From: Flavobacterium filum DSM 17961
GTDB taxonomy: Bacteria > Bacteroidota > Bacteroidia > Flavobacteriales > Flavobacteriaceae
NCBI RefSeq assembly: GCF_000425465.1
Contig: NZ_KE384381.1
Span: 56,490 to 120,489 of the forward strand
Reading direction: 5' to 3'
Length of the DNA: 64,000 bases
The notes under the pieces are model-generated. The model ran no database searches, was not told where the DNA came from, and worked only from the letters and a program-made list of their open reading frames with translations. The translations under genes were made by a program, and so were the position numbers. Shown here piece after piece: positions 18,185-27,992 of this stretch. The first letter of the stretch is position 1, and the number at the start of each line of letters is the position of its first letter.

Positions 18185-18634
18185 TTATGCCAAAAGCTTT
18201 TTTACAATAGTTGAAATGGTTTTCCCGTCTGCACTTCCGGCTAATTGTTTTGAAGCTAAACCCATCAATTGACCCATACTAGCCATTCCGGAAAATCCAT
18301 TTTCTTTAATTAATTGACTAATTACCTCTTCTATTTCTGCTTCAGTTAATTGCTTAGGCAAGAATTTTTCAATTACAGCCGCTTGTTGTATCTCCGGATC
18401 AGCTAAATCTTGTCTTCCTTGTTGGATATAAATAATAGCACTATCCTTACGTTGTTTTACCAGACGTTGCAACAACTTAATCTCGTCTTCTTGAGTTAAT
18501 TCTTCTTTGGCTCCGCCTTCTGTCAAAGCTAATAAAATAGCCGATTTAACTGCTCTTAATGCTTCTAAAGCCAATGTGTCTTTGGCTCTCATTGCATTTT
18601 TTATTTCGTCATTAATTTGAATTTGTAAACTCAT
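18185..18634 (-). CDS. GatB/YqeY domain protein
   Basis: The product has 149 residues, the normal YqeY length. It starts with LQIQINDEIKNAMRAKDTLALEALRAVKSA and has LLQRLVKQRKDSA and a C-terminal GSADGKTISTIVKKLL. YqeY resembles the tail domain of GatB of the amidotransferase that makes Gln-tRNA. A role in tRNA-dependent amidation is presumed but not shown. It lies downstream of ftsZ but has its own promoter and is separated by a terminator. Confidence 0.93.
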   Translation of the reverse strand: MSLQIQINDEIKNAMRAKDTLALEALRAVKSAILLALTEGGAKEELTQEDEIKLLQRLVKQRKDSAIIYIQQGRQDLADPEIQQAAVIEKFLPKQLTEAEIEEVISQLIKENGFSGMASMGQLMGLASKQLAGSADGKTISTIVKKLLA

Positions 18635-18667
18635 TTTATATGTTTAATTACATTATTTTTCGTTGTG

Positions 18668-18675
18668 CAAAGGTA
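18668..18675 (-). promoter_or_regulatory. -7 promoter box (TACCTTTG) of the yqeY-like gene
   Basis: This is a TAnnTTTG match immediately after the T-run of the ftsZ terminator. Its -33 region lies within that hairpin, so terminator and promoter share sequence. Confidence 0.5.
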
Positions 18676-18709
18676 AAAAAATAACCCGAGAATCATTTTC
18701 ATTCTCGGG
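18674..18709 (-). terminator. terminator of the division cluster after ftsZ
   Basis: Perfect nine-base arms CCCGAGAAT / ATTCTCGGG (18685-18693 and 18701-18709) with a 7-nt loop are followed on the minus strand by TTATTTTTTT. It lies 25 bp after the ftsZ stop. Confidence 0.85.
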
Positions 18710-18733
18710 CTAAATTCAAGTTGTTTGAGTTAG

Positions 18734-20662
18734 TTAATCTACATTGTCATGAAGAAAAGAATTGTTTGAACGCAATTGAGCGTCATTATTACTATCTAAT
18801 CCTAACGACATTCTAGATTGATTTTGTTGAGGCGTATTATTTGGCAATTCAACACCTTGTCTTTTATAAGCCGGAACTTTTTCTAATTCGTCTAAACGTG
18901 TTGAATTGGTATGAAACTTATAATTAAAATCTTTTAATTTTTTTCTACGCTCATCTGCACGCATTTTCAATGTTTCTTCAATCGTAAGTTCATTCAACGG
19001 ATTGATATTTTCACCAAAACTTTCACTAAAAGCAGTAGGAGTTGATTCTACTTTTTTCAACGTAATGTTTAATTCCTCATTGATTGGCTCTTCTACTATA
19101 TTTACAACTGGTTTTGAAGCCAATAACTCGTTTTCTACTTCCATATATTCTTCCAAAGAATAACGAACCACACCTGTTTCATTAACCTCTGTCATTGGAA
19201 TCACCTGCATTGGATCATTCACTTTGATTTCATTTGTTAAATCTGGAGTCAAATCAAAATAAATTGGTTTTTCTTCTTCAATAATCCTATTTGTAGTAAT
19301 ATCAAATGAAAGTGTTGTTTGTTCTTTTTCAACAATTACAAATTCCGGTTCACGAACAAAAATTTCTCTAATTTCAGGAGTTGTTTGTAACAATTGGTTC
19401 TCACTAAATGGCGAAACCAATTCAAAACTCACCTCAATATTTTTGATGGAATCAGTAGTTGGAATTAAATCAGAGACCATTTGAGGTTCAATTACCTCTA
19501 ATTCATCTAGTAATTTAAACACAATTTTATCTTCTGATTCCACATTAGCGTTTCCCAATTCTGTTTCATTTGTGGTTGGGAAAACAGTTTTTTGAGAAAG
19601 ATCTATTGTATTCGTTTGATTTTCTTCTAATGAATGAATAATCTTTTTAGGCTCAGCATTGACAATTTCTTTTTGTTGTTCAACATTAAAACCGGTAGCA
19701 ATAATGGTCACCGCGATAGAATCACCTAGGGCTTCATCTTCACCAACCCCCATGATAATATTGGCATTAAAACCAGCTTCTGCTTGAATATGATCATTGA
19801 TTTCTCCGATTTCGTCTATGGTAATTTCAGCAGTTCCCGAAACGATAAGCAACAATACGTTTTTGGCACCGGTAATTTTATTATCATTTAACAAAGGAGA
19901 ATCTAACGCTGCTACAATGGCGTCTTTTGCTCTGTTATCACCAGAAGCAATGGCAGAACCCATGATAGCTGTTCCGCTATTTGACAATACGGTTTTAGCG
20001 TCTTTAAGGTCAATATTTTGTGTGTAGTGATGTGTTATTACTTCAGCAATTCCTCTTGAAGCGGTAGCTAATACTTCATCAGCTTTTGAAAATCCGGCTT
20101 TGAAACCTAAATTTCCGTAAACTTCTCTTAATTTATTATTGTTGATAACAATCAAAGAATCTACTTGCTTACGCAATCTTTCAACACCGGCCATAGCTTG
20201 TTCTGAACGTACTTTCCCTTCAAATTGGAATGGAATCGTAACGATACCAACAGTAAGAATGTCTTTTTCCTTAGCCATTTGAGCAATTACAGGTGCTGCA
20301 CCGGTTCCTGTTCCACCACCCATTCCTGCGGTGATGAAAATCATTTTTGTGTTTTGGTCTAACAACTTATCAATATCTTCCATGCTTTCTAAAGCAGATT
20401 GCTGACCTACTTCAGGATTTGCACCAGCTCCTAAACCTTCTGTTAAGTTGACACCTAACTGAATTTTATTGGGCACAGGACTGTTTTGAAGAGCTTGTGA
20501 GTCTGTATTACAAACCACAAAATCTACCCCTTTGATACCTTGTTTAAACATGTGATTGATGGCGTTACTACCTCCGCCGCCAACACCAATTACTTTAATT
20601 ACATTTGATTGATTTTTTGGTAAATCAAATGAAATGCTTCCAAAATCTGAGTTGCTTATCAT
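18734..20662 (-). CDS. ftsZ: cell division GTPase FtsZ with long C-terminal extension
   Basis: The product has 642 residues, against about 380-400 in most bacteria. Residues 15-330 are the tubulin-like core with GVGGGGSNA, the tubulin signature GGGTGTGAAP and the T7-loop region (NLGFKAGFSKADEVLATA). Residues 330-590 are an acidic, low-complexity linker. A short motif near the end (LEKVPAYKRQGVEL) resembles the C-terminal peptide that binds FtsA in other species, and about 35 further residues follow. FtsZ forms the Z ring. It is the last gene of the cluster, 38 bp after ftsA. Confidence 0.96.
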   Translation of the reverse strand: MISNSDFGSISFDLPKNQSNVIKVIGVGGGGSNAINHMFKQGIKGVDFVVCNTDSQALQNSPVPNKIQLGVNLTEGLGAGANPEVGQQSALESMEDIDKLLDQNTKMIFITAGMGGGTGTGAAPVIAQMAKEKDILTVGIVTIPFQFEGKVRSEQAMAGVERLRKQVDSLIVINNNKLREVYGNLGFKAGFSKADEVLATASRGIAEVITHHYTQNIDLKDAKTVLSNSGTAIMGSAIASGDNRAKDAIVAALDSPLLNDNKITGAKNVLLLIVSGTAEITIDEIGEINDHIQAEAGFNANIIMGVGEDEALGDSIAVTIIATGFNVEQQKEIVNAEPKKIIHSLEENQTNTIDLSQKTVFPTTNETELGNANVESEDKIVFKLLDELEVIEPQMVSDLIPTTDSIKNIEVSFELVSPFSENQLLQTTPEIREIFVREPEFVIVEKEQTTLSFDITTNRIIEEEKPIYFDLTPDLTNEIKVNDPMQVIPMTEVNETGVVRYSLEEYMEVENELLASKPVVNIVEEPINEELNITLKKVESTPTAFSESFGENINPLNELTIEETLKMRADERRKKLKDFNYKFHTNSTRLDELEKVPAYKRQGVELPNNTPQQNQSRMSLGLDSNNDAQLRSNNSFLHDNVD

Positions 20663-20700
20663 ATTATTTGGTTTTATTCATTTATGCCAACTTTGCCTAT

Positions 20701-22056
20701 TTATTCGGCATTGTCTAAAAATTCTTTTATTCTTTCTACATATTTATCGAAGAAAGAACGTTTTATTTGTTCTGTACTTTCTTTTTTAACTTCTACAGGT
20801 TTTGGGGCTTCTGCAATAGGTTCTTGTTTTGGTTCTTCTTTTTTAACATCAGTAGTTACCGATTCCATTTCTGACATTAGAATAGCACTTTTTGTGTTAT
20901 TGTTAATGCTATTCATCATCAATCCAACTGCCGTTGCATATAATGGGCTAGATAATTCTTCATCTGAATTTCCTGCTAAATGTTCGTTTGGATAACCAAT
21001 ACGAGTGTCCATTCCGGTAATATATTCTACTAACTGTTTGATGTGTTTTAATTGAGAACCACCTCCGGTTAACACAATTCCGGCAATTAATTTCTTTTTA
21101 GGATCATCACAACCATACGATTTAATTTCATCGTACACTTGCTCAATGATTTCAACTACTCTGGCATTGATGATTTTGGAAAGATTTTTCAATGAAATCT
21201 CTTTTGGTTCTCTTCCGCGAAGTCCAGGAATAGAAACAATTTCATTGTCTTTATTTTCACCTGGCCAAGCAGAACCAAATTTCACCTTTAACAATTCAGC
21301 TTGTTTTTCAATTATTGAACATCCTTCTTTTATATCATCCGTTATTACATTTCCACCAAAAGGAATAACCGCAGTATGACGAATGATTCCGTCTTTAAAA
21401 ATAGCTAAATCAGTTGTTCCACCACCAATATCAATCAATGCAACACCGGCTTCTTTTTCTTCTTGGCTTAAAACAGCATCAGAAGAAGCTAACGGCTCAA
21501 GTGTTAATCCGGAAAGTTCAATTCCGGCACTTTGAATACAACGACCAACGTTTCGGATAGATGCTGCATGACCAACCACCACATGGAAACTACTTTCTAG
21601 TCGGCCACCATACATTCCGATTGGTTCTTTTATCTCACCTTGACCGTCAATTTTAAATTCTTGCGGCAATACATGAATGATTTCTTCACCCGGCAACATT
21701 GCCAATTTATGCACTTGACCAATTAATTGCTCAATATCTTTATCGCTAATTACCTCTTCGGCTTTACTTCTACTAATGTAATCACTATGCTGAATACTGC
21801 GAATATGTTGACCTGCAATACCAACCACAACATCTTTAATCATATAACCAGAATTCTCTTCCGCCTCTGCAATAGCCGCCTGAATAGATTGAATGGTTTG
21901 TGTAATATTATTTACAACACCACGATGAACACCTAAACTTTTGGACTTTCCAACTCCTAAAATTTCAAGTTTTCCGTACTCATTTTTACGACCAATCATG
22001 GCCACAATTTTTGTGGTTCCAATGTCTAATCCTACGGCAATGTTTTCATTTTTCAT
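20701..22056 (-). CDS. ftsA: cell division protein FtsA
   Basis: The product has 451 residues. It is an actin-like ATPase with AVGLDIGTTKIVAMIG at the start, the SHS2-type 1C region (DVVVGIAGQHI), a second phosphate loop ALIDIGGGTTDLAIF and the adenosine motif IVLTGGGSQLKHI. The end (SFFDKYVERIKEFLDN) is the amphipathic helix that ties FtsA to the membrane. A linker rich in K, E and P precedes it. FtsA anchors FtsZ filaments. It lies 6 bp after ftsQ and 38 bp before ftsZ. Confidence 0.96.
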   Translation of the reverse strand: MKNENIAVGLDIGTTKIVAMIGRKNEYGKLEILGVGKSKSLGVHRGVVNNITQTIQSIQAAIAEAEENSGYMIKDVVVGIAGQHIRSIQHSDYISRSKAEEVISDKDIEQLIGQVHKLAMLPGEEIIHVLPQEFKIDGQGEIKEPIGMYGGRLESSFHVVVGHAASIRNVGRCIQSAGIELSGLTLEPLASSDAVLSQEEKEAGVALIDIGGGTTDLAIFKDGIIRHTAVIPFGGNVITDDIKEGCSIIEKQAELLKVKFGSAWPGENKDNEIVSIPGLRGREPKEISLKNLSKIINARVVEIIEQVYDEIKSYGCDDPKKKLIAGIVLTGGGSQLKHIKQLVEYITGMDTRIGYPNEHLAGNSDEELSSPLYATAVGLMMNSINNNTKSAILMSEMESVTTDVKKEEPKQEPIAEAPKPVEVKKESTEQIKRSFFDKYVERIKEFLDNAE

Positions 22057-22062
22057 ATGCTT

Positions 22063-22788
22063 CTATTTTGTGCAAACTACTTGTTGCGTGAATTTCAGGT
22101 TGACGATTTTATATTTTTGAATGGAACTGTCTTGAACCGCTTTTTGAAAAAAGGCTTTATAGTTCTTAAATTTCCTTTCCATTTGAATCGTTTTACCAAA
22201 CTCTATGTCATAATCATAATTTCTATTCTTCATAATAACGCTACCGGAAGGCAAAACTTTCACTCCAATGATGTTTTTTTTCAAAAAATCATCTTGGTAA
22301 ATTAACCGAAATAACTCGTTTAATTTTTCGTTATCCTTAACGTTATTTCCCCCCGATAAGATTGGAACTCTTGCAGAATGAATGTCTGACAAGGGCATCT
22401 TAGTTCCCTTACTATCAATATAGTAGGATTCTTGATAATCAAACACTCTTGCAATAGGCGTCTTCTGTTTTACATCGGCTTTTAACAAGCCATCCACACT
22501 CACATACACCTCTGCTTTTTCAACCATTGCATGTTGGTTGATAGAGTTTTCCAAATCATTCAAATCTAAAGCAACTTTCCTAATACTGGAAGCATCTTTT
22601 TTATTTTCTATTAACAATTTATTAACCGTTTCGTGCGTGATAAAAAGTTGCTCTCCAACCTCAAATTCAACTACTGCATTTGTTAATTTTCTGTTCTCAT
22701 TTCGCTTGCCTGTAAAAGAAAACAAGAAGCCCACAAGTCCTATTAACAAGACTAACCGAATGTTTTTCCAATTAAAGTACTTTTTCAT
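22063..22788 (-). CDS. ftsQ: cell division protein FtsQ
   Basis: The product has 241 residues. It is a bitopic membrane protein with a basic N-terminus and a single transmembrane segment (IRLVLLIGLVGFLFSF, 10-25). A POTRA-like domain (about 45-110: FITHETVNKLL, NLENSINQHAMVEKAEVYVSVDG) and a beta domain with PIARVFDYQESYYIDSKG follow. FtsQ links FtsL to the divisome. The start overlaps the end of murC by 17 bp. Sequence is poorly conserved in this family, so the assignment rests on motif and position. Confidence 0.92.
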   Translation of the reverse strand: MKKYFNWKNIRLVLLIGLVGFLFSFTGKRNENRKLTNAVVEFEVGEQLFITHETVNKLLIENKKDASSIRKVALDLNDLENSINQHAMVEKAEVYVSVDGLLKADVKQKTPIARVFDYQESYYIDSKGTKMPLSDIHSARVPILSGGNNVKDNEKLNELFRLIYQDDFLKKNIIGVKVLPSGSVIMKNRNYDYDIEFGKTIQMERKFKNYKAFFQKAVQDSSIQKYKIVNLKFTQQVVCTK

Positions 22789-24124
22789 ATAACTTGCTTT
22801 TTATTGCACTAACCATTTCACCTATATCTCCTGCTCCTATAGTTACAACTACTTCGGCATTTGATTCAAAAATGGTTGAAATAAGTTGTTCTTTTTGCAC
22901 TAATACTTTTGTGGGATTATCAATTTTATTCAATAACCAAGAAGAGGTTATTCCTTCCATTGGAAGTTCTCTTGCCGGATAAATTTCCATAACGATAATT
23001 TCATCAAATTGGGCTAAACTTTTTGCAAAATCATCTGCAAAATCTTTCGTTCTACTGAACAAATGCGGTTGAAAAATGGCTAACACTTTTCGTTGGGGAT
23101 ACAGTTCTCTAACCGCTTGATGTACCGCATTTATCTCAGTAGGATGATGAGCATAATCATCAATAAAAACCAATTTTTCTGTTTTAATTTGATAGGAAAA
23201 CCTTCTTTTAATTCCATGGAATGTACCTAAAGCTTTGACAATACTGTCGGTTGGGGTGCCATACGTTTTTGCCATTGCCAAAGCCATAAGTGCATTCATT
23301 AAATTGTGTCTTCCCGGCAAATGAAATTGTATATTTTGAATTAATTCTGTTGGTGTTTGTACATCAAAAACATAACTACTGTTTTCGATTCGAATATGAT
23401 GTGCCACAAATGATCCAATTCCTTCAATTGAAATCTTTGTTCCATCCAATGGCAAGTCACTTGGAATAAACAAATTCTTTTTCTCAGGAACGCGATTAGC
23501 GAATTCTTGAAATGCAGCTTGAATGGTTTCCGTATTTCCATAAATATCCAAATGGTCAGCATCCATTGAAGTGATGCAAGCCATATCGGGATGTAGATGT
23601 AAAAACGAACGATCAAATTCGTCTGCTTCAACTACTGTAACTGTTTTTCCGGTTCCTATTAAATTAGAATTATAATTTTCAACTATTCCACCTAAAAAAG
23701 CGGTCACATCTACTCCACTTTGAAACAAAATATGTCCCAAAATACTGGAAGTTGTAGTTTTTCCGTGTGTTCCGGCTACGGCAAAACAAAACGTATCTTT
23801 TGTGATGATTCCTAATACTTCCGCTCTTTTTTTAATCACAAAACCATTATTTTTCAAATGATTCCATTCAGAATGATGAGCCGGAATAGCCGGTGTGATG
23901 ATCACCAATGTATTCTCTTTTTCAAAAGAAGAAGGAATATGTTTTATATCATCTTCAAAGTGAATCTGCATGCCTAATCCGGTCAGTTCTTTGGTGAGTT
24001 CGGTTTCGGTTTTGTCATAACCCGCGATATTTTTCCCTAAAAAGGTAAAATAGCGAGCAAGTGCACTCATTCCGATGCCTCCGATACCAATAAAATAAAC
24101 ATTATGGATTTGATTTAGATTCAT
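22772..24124 (-). CDS. murC: UDP-N-acetylmuramate-L-alanine ligase
   Basis: The product has 450 residues. It has an N-terminal Rossmann motif FIGIGGIGMSALARY, a Mur-ligase P-loop AGTHGKTTTSSI (about 116-127), the EADEFDRSF metal/ATP motif and DDYAHHPTEI in the C-terminal part. It adds L-Ala to UDP-MurNAc in the cytoplasm, the first step of the stem peptide. It sits between murG and ftsQ, overlapping ftsQ by 17 bp. Confidence 0.97.
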   Translation of the reverse strand: MNLNQIHNVYFIGIGGIGMSALARYFTFLGKNIAGYDKTETELTKELTGLGMQIHFEDDIKHIPSSFEKENTLVIITPAIPAHHSEWNHLKNNGFVIKKRAEVLGIITKDTFCFAVAGTHGKTTTSSILGHILFQSGVDVTAFLGGIVENYNSNLIGTGKTVTVVEADEFDRSFLHLHPDMACITSMDADHLDIYGNTETIQAAFQEFANRVPEKKNLFIPSDLPLDGTKISIEGIGSFVAHHIRIENSSYVFDVQTPTELIQNIQFHLPGRHNLMNALMALAMAKTYGTPTDSIVKALGTFHGIKRRFSYQIKTEKLVFIDDYAHHPTEINAVHQAVRELYPQRKVLAIFQPHLFSRTKDFADDFAKSLAQFDEIIVMEIYPARELPMEGITSSWLLNKIDNPTKVLVQKEQLISTIFESNAEVVVTIGAGDIGEMVSAIKSKLYEKVL

Positions 24125-24160
24125 ATACTTATCCCAAAACTCCTAAAGGATTTTATGGTT

Positions 24161-25252
24161 TTATTTTTTTAATAGTTTACTAATTTCTTTTACAATATCT
24201 ATAGTTGCATTTGGTTTAGCCAATTTTAAAATTTGACTTCCCAATTCATTTTGCTTTATCTCGTCGTTGACTAAATTTGAAAAAACAGCTTCAAATTTTT
24301 CGTCAAGTTCATTTTCTTTTAATAGAACGGCTCCTTTTTTATCTTCAATTGCCTTTGCGTTTTTAGTCTGATGATCTTCAGCGACATTTGGTGATGGAAT
24401 AAAAATGACCGGTTTTCCAACCAAACAAAGTTCAGAAACAGAGGAAGCTCCCGCTCTGGAAATGATAAAATCAGCTGCCGCATATACCAAATCCATTCTA
24501 TCAATAAAGGAAACCACTTTCACATTTGGTCTTGCAAAGTGAATGTATTCTTCAAAATAGAGTTTTCCGCATTGCCAAATCACTTGAATATTTTGACTGG
24601 TAATAAAATCAATTTCTTTTGCAATCAATTGGTTGATTCGACGAGAACCTAAACTTCCGCCTAACACTAACAACGTTTTTTGAGTGGCATCTAATGTAAA
24701 ATAGGTCAGAGCATCCCATTTTTTACTTTCGATGGAAATTAAATCTTCTCGTACTGGGTTGCCCGTTATTTTTATTTTGTCTTTTGGAAAAAAACGCTCT
24801 AAATTTTCATAGGCTACACAAATTACTGAAGCTTTTTTACTCAAAATTTTATTTGTTATTCCGGGATATGAATTTTGCTCTTGCACAACAATTGGAATGT
24901 TCATCATTGCCGCAACTTTTAATAAAGGACCGGAAGCAAAACCACCGGTTCCGATTACCACATCCGGTTGAAAAGAACGAATGATTCGAAATGATTTGAG
25001 TAAACTATCGATAACTTTTACCGGAAACATTAAATTTTGTAATGTCAATTTTCGTTGTAATCCTGAAATCCATAATCCTTTGATAGGATAACCTGCTTGT
25101 GGCACCTTTTGCATTTCCATCTTGTCTTTTGCCCCCACAAAAAGGATTTCGCAATCCGGATAATGCACTTTTAATTCATTTGCAATAGCAATTGCCGGGT
25201 AAATATGACCACCGGTTCCTCCACCACTTAGTATGAATTTATAGTTTTTCAT
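24161..25252 (-). CDS. murG: UDP-GlcNAc:undecaprenyl-PP-MurNAc-pentapeptide GlcNAc transferase
   Basis: The product has 363 residues and a GT-B fold. The N-terminal glycine motif is [16 protein letters not shown], a second motif is [11 protein letters not shown], and the nucleotide-sugar site is in the C-terminal half ([17 protein letters not shown] and SPNVAEDHQ). It makes lipid II from lipid I on the inner face of the membrane. The start overlaps the ftsW stop by 4 bp, so translation is probably coupled. Confidence 0.97.
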   Translation of the reverse strand: MKNYKFILSGGGTGGHIYPAIAIANELKVHYPDCEILFVGAKDKMEMQKVPQAGYPIKGLWISGLQRKLTLQNLMFPVKVIDSLLKSFRIIRSFQPDVVIGTGGFASGPLLKVAAMMNIPIVVQEQNSYPGITNKILSKKASVICVAYENLERFFPKDKIKITGNPVREDLISIESKKWDALTYFTLDATQKTLLVLGGSLGSRRINQLIAKEIDFITSQNIQVIWQCGKLYFEEYIHFARPNVKVVSFIDRMDLVYAAADFIISRAGASSVSELCLVGKPVIFIPSPNVAEDHQTKNAKAIEDKKGAVLLKENELDEKFEAVFSNLVNDEIKQNELGSQILKLAKPNATIDIVKEISKLLKK

Positions 25253-26562
25253 TTGTTTAAAACTGCATTCATCGGATTATCTTCAATAGAATAATCATCC
25301 TTATCATTTTCTGCTTGCTCCTTATTTTTCAATGCTTCTTCATCTTCTTTAAGCTGCTTGTCAATCATTTTTTCAAGAGCAGCATCACGCATAGCTTTTT
25401 CTTTGTTTTCGGCTTTAATTTCTTCTTCTTTTTTGGTAACATTTAAAATGATTCCTAAAGCGATACAGGTTACCCAAATAGAACTTCCACCACTACTGAT
25501 TAGCGGCAAGGTTTGTCCGGTTGTTGGCAATAATTCTACTGCAACTCCCATATTAATTAAAGCTTGAAAGACAATTGGAAAGCCAATTCCAACAATGAGT
25601 AATTTACCAAATAATGAATTCGCTTTATGAGCTGCCACAACAAAACGGAAGAACAAAAGCATATAAATTCCAAGAATTATCAAACCTCCGAATAACCCAA
25701 ATTCTTCCACAATAATGGCATAAATAAAATCGGAAGAAGATTGAGGTAAAAAATGTTTTTGTACACTTTTACCCGGGCCTAAACCATACACTCCACCAGA
25801 AGCGATTGCTGTTTTTGCTCTTTCAATTTGATATACTTCATCTGGGTCTTGCACATCATCTTTAAAAAATCTTTCAATACGAGATTCCCATGTATTTACA
25901 CGAGAAGTGAGTGGATTAGGAAAGGCTTTTGCTATCAAAATAAAAAAGGCAAAAGAAACAATTCCAATTCCTAAAATTGATCCGATATATTTTAAAGGAT
26001 ACTTACCAATGAACACCAACATTAAAATCATACTAAAAATGAGTGCCGCAGTTGAAAAGTTGGCCGGTAAAATAAACATGAGTGTGATTCCGACCGGCAA
26101 CCACAAATCGATAAAAGATGATTTGAAAGTGATAGGTTGTTCTCTCGTTTTTGACAAATAACGGGCCACAAAAATCATTAAAACGATGAATGCAAAAGTT
26201 GAAGGTTGAAACGAAATTCCAACAAAGGGCAATTGAATCCACCGACTTGCATTTGCTCCGGCTATTACTGTTCCTTTGAATAAAGTATAACCCAAAAGCA
26301 ACCAAATAAATGGCAAAGCAATTCTAGAAATACTTCTAAAATAATGATACGGAATTTTATGAATACGATAAATAATAAAAAAACCGAATGTCACATGAAC
26401 CAAGTGCTTAATCAAATAACTGACCGTATTACCTGTTCCTTTTCCTGCATAAGCTAAATTACTACTTGCACTAAATACCGGCATAAAGGAAAACAGAGCC
26501 AATAGAGCTACTAATGCCCAGATGACTTTATCTCCTTTTAAACTTTTTATTAGTGCTAACAT
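25249..26562 (-). CDS. ftsW: FtsW/RodA-family peptidoglycan polymerase FtsW
   Basis: The product has 437 residues and is a SEDS protein with about ten membrane segments. Conserved parts include [14 protein letters not shown], the large extracellular loop with [22 protein letters not shown] and [10 protein letters not shown] near the end. A charged, Lys/Glu-rich cytoplasmic tail follows (about 385-437). FtsW polymerises septal glycan together with its class B PBP. It is separated from murD by 97 bp holding a dispersed repeat, the only clear break inside the cluster. Confidence 0.95.
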   Translation of the reverse strand: MLALIKSLKGDKVIWALVALLALFSFMPVFSASSNLAYAGKGTGNTVSYLIKHLVHVTFGFFIIYRIHKIPYHYFRSISRIALPFIWLLLGYTLFKGTVIAGANASRWIQLPFVGISFQPSTFAFIVLMIFVARYLSKTREQPITFKSSFIDLWLPVGITLMFILPANFSTAALIFSMILMLVFIGKYPLKYIGSILGIGIVSFAFFILIAKAFPNPLTSRVNTWESRIERFFKDDVQDPDEVYQIERAKTAIASGGVYGLGPGKSVQKHFLPQSSSDFIYAIIVEEFGLFGGLIILGIYMLLFFRFVVAAHKANSLFGKLLIVGIGFPIVFQALINMGVAVELLPTTGQTLPLISSGGSSIWVTCIALGIILNVTKKEEEIKAENKEKAMRDAALEKMIDKQLKEDEEALKNKEQAENDKDDYSIEDNPMNAVLNK

Positions 26563-26576
26563 ACTTTACTTTTTTT

Positions 26577-26630
26577 CCTGCTTCGCAGGAGATTTCTATT
26601 TCGACTCCGTCATCTTGCGAAATGACAAAA
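26577..26630. repeat. 54-bp dispersed REP-like element, copy 1
   Basis: This is the same 54 bp as 44537-44590, with four substitutions. It contains two short palindromes, CCTGCTTCGCAGG and GTCATCTTGCGAAATGAC. It lies between ftsW and murD inside the division operon, where it will be transcribed. Confidence 0.85.
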
Positions 26631-26659
26631 AGTCTTTATTCAAAATAACATCCTTCTTC

Positions 26660-27991
26660 CTACAGATTCCGAACAGCTTGTTTGAATTGTCTTCCCCTGT
26701 CTTCGTAGTTTTCAAACAAATCAAAGCTGGCACAAGCCGGTGACAATAATACCGTGTCTCCTCTTTCGCTTAAATGTTGAGCGGTTCTCACTGCATCATT
26801 CATAGAAGTCACTTCCACCATCACATCAACCACATTTCCGAAAGCATCAATGATTTTTTTATTTTCAACACCCAAACAAATAATTGCCTTTACTTTTTCT
26901 CTAACCAAAGGCATCAATTCCGTGTAATCATTTCCTTTATCAACACCACCAACTATCCAAACCGTAGGAGTTGACATACTATCTAAAGCAAAGAAAGTAG
27001 CATTCACATTCGTCGCTTTACTGTCATTTATATATTGCACATTTTGAATTTTCAACACACGCTCCAATCGATGTTCAACCCCTTGAAAATTAGATAAACT
27101 TTCTCTGATAGTTTGTTTTCTGATTCTCATTAATTGAGCAACAGAAGTAGCCGCCATAGCATTTTTCATGTTGTGTTTACCTTCTAAAGCCATTGCTTTA
27201 GTTTCCATTGTAAATTCTTCTTCGTTGATGTACATTTCCATAGTGTCGTTGTTTATAAATCCTCCCTTTTTATACTTTGTTATAAGCGAAAAAGGTATTA
27301 GTTGTGCTTTTGTTTTGTTGTGTGTTAACCAATTCATTGTGGCTTCATCATCGGCATCATAAATCAAATAATCACTTTCGGTTTGATTCATGGTGATCCG
27401 AAATTTAGAAGCGATATAATTTTCATATTTATATTCGTATCGATCTAAATGATCCGGGCTAATATTTGTTAAAATGGCAATATGTGGCTTATAGTTAATG
27501 ATTCCGTCGAGTTGAAAACTGCTTAATTCGAGTACATAAACATCAAAATCTTCATCGGCTACTTGCCATGCAAAACTTTTTCCGATGTTTCCGGCCAATC
27601 CAACATTCAAACCACCTGATTTCAACAAATGATACGTGAGCATTGTTGTAGTAGTTTTTCCATTACTCCCGGTGATTCCGATGGTTATTGCCGATGTAAA
27701 AGGAGCCGCAAATTCAATTTCAGAAATCACAGGAATTTGCTTTTCTTTTAATTTTTTTACGATAGTAACTTTATCAGGAATACCCGGACTTTTCATTACC
27801 ACATCCGCATTCAGAATCAACTCTTCTGTATGTTGTTCCTCTTCCCAAGGAATATCATTAAGTACAAGAACTTCTTTATAATTATCTTTAATTTTTCCAA
27901 AATCAGACAAGAAAACATCGTATCCTTTTTTCTTCCCCAGTATGGCTGTTCCCACACCGCTTTCTCCTCCTCCTAAAACTACCAATCTCAT
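26660..27991 (-). CDS. murD: UDP-N-acetylmuramoyl-L-alanine-D-glutamate ligase
   Basis: The product has 443 residues. The N-terminal nucleotide-fold motif is LGGGESGVGTAIL, the P-loop is GITGSNGKTTTTMLTYHL (about 108-125), and MNDSKATN-like INDSKATNVNATFFAL and VGGVDKGNDY occur in the C-terminal half. It adds D-Glu to UDP-MurNAc-L-Ala. The gene lies 1 bp after mraY, while 97 bp and a repeat element separate it from ftsW downstream. Confidence 0.97.
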   Translation of the reverse strand: MRLVVLGGGESGVGTAILGKKKGYDVFLSDFGKIKDNYKEVLVLNDIPWEEEQHTEELILNADVVMKSPGIPDKVTIVKKLKEKQIPVISEIEFAAPFTSAITIGITGSNGKTTTTMLTYHLLKSGGLNVGLAGNIGKSFAWQVADEDFDVYVLELSSFQLDGIINYKPHIAILTNISPDHLDRYEYKYENYIASKFRITMNQTESDYLIYDADDEATMNWLTHNKTKAQLIPFSLITKYKKGGFINNDTMEMYINEEEFTMETKAMALEGKHNMKNAMAATSVAQLMRIRKQTIRESLSNFQGVEHRLERVLKIQNVQYINDSKATNVNATFFALDSMSTPTVWIVGGVDKGNDYTELMPLVREKVKAIICLGVENKKIIDAFGNVVDVMVEVTSMNDAVRTAQHLSERGDTVLLSPACASFDLFENYEDRGRQFKQAVRNL

Positions 27992-27992
27992 T

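Noticed and set aside
17916..18272. Plus-strand open frame of 118 codons
   Set aside because: It runs through the 64-bp palindrome and antisense to tRNA-Arg and into the yqeY-like gene. Nothing in it looks like a protein family.
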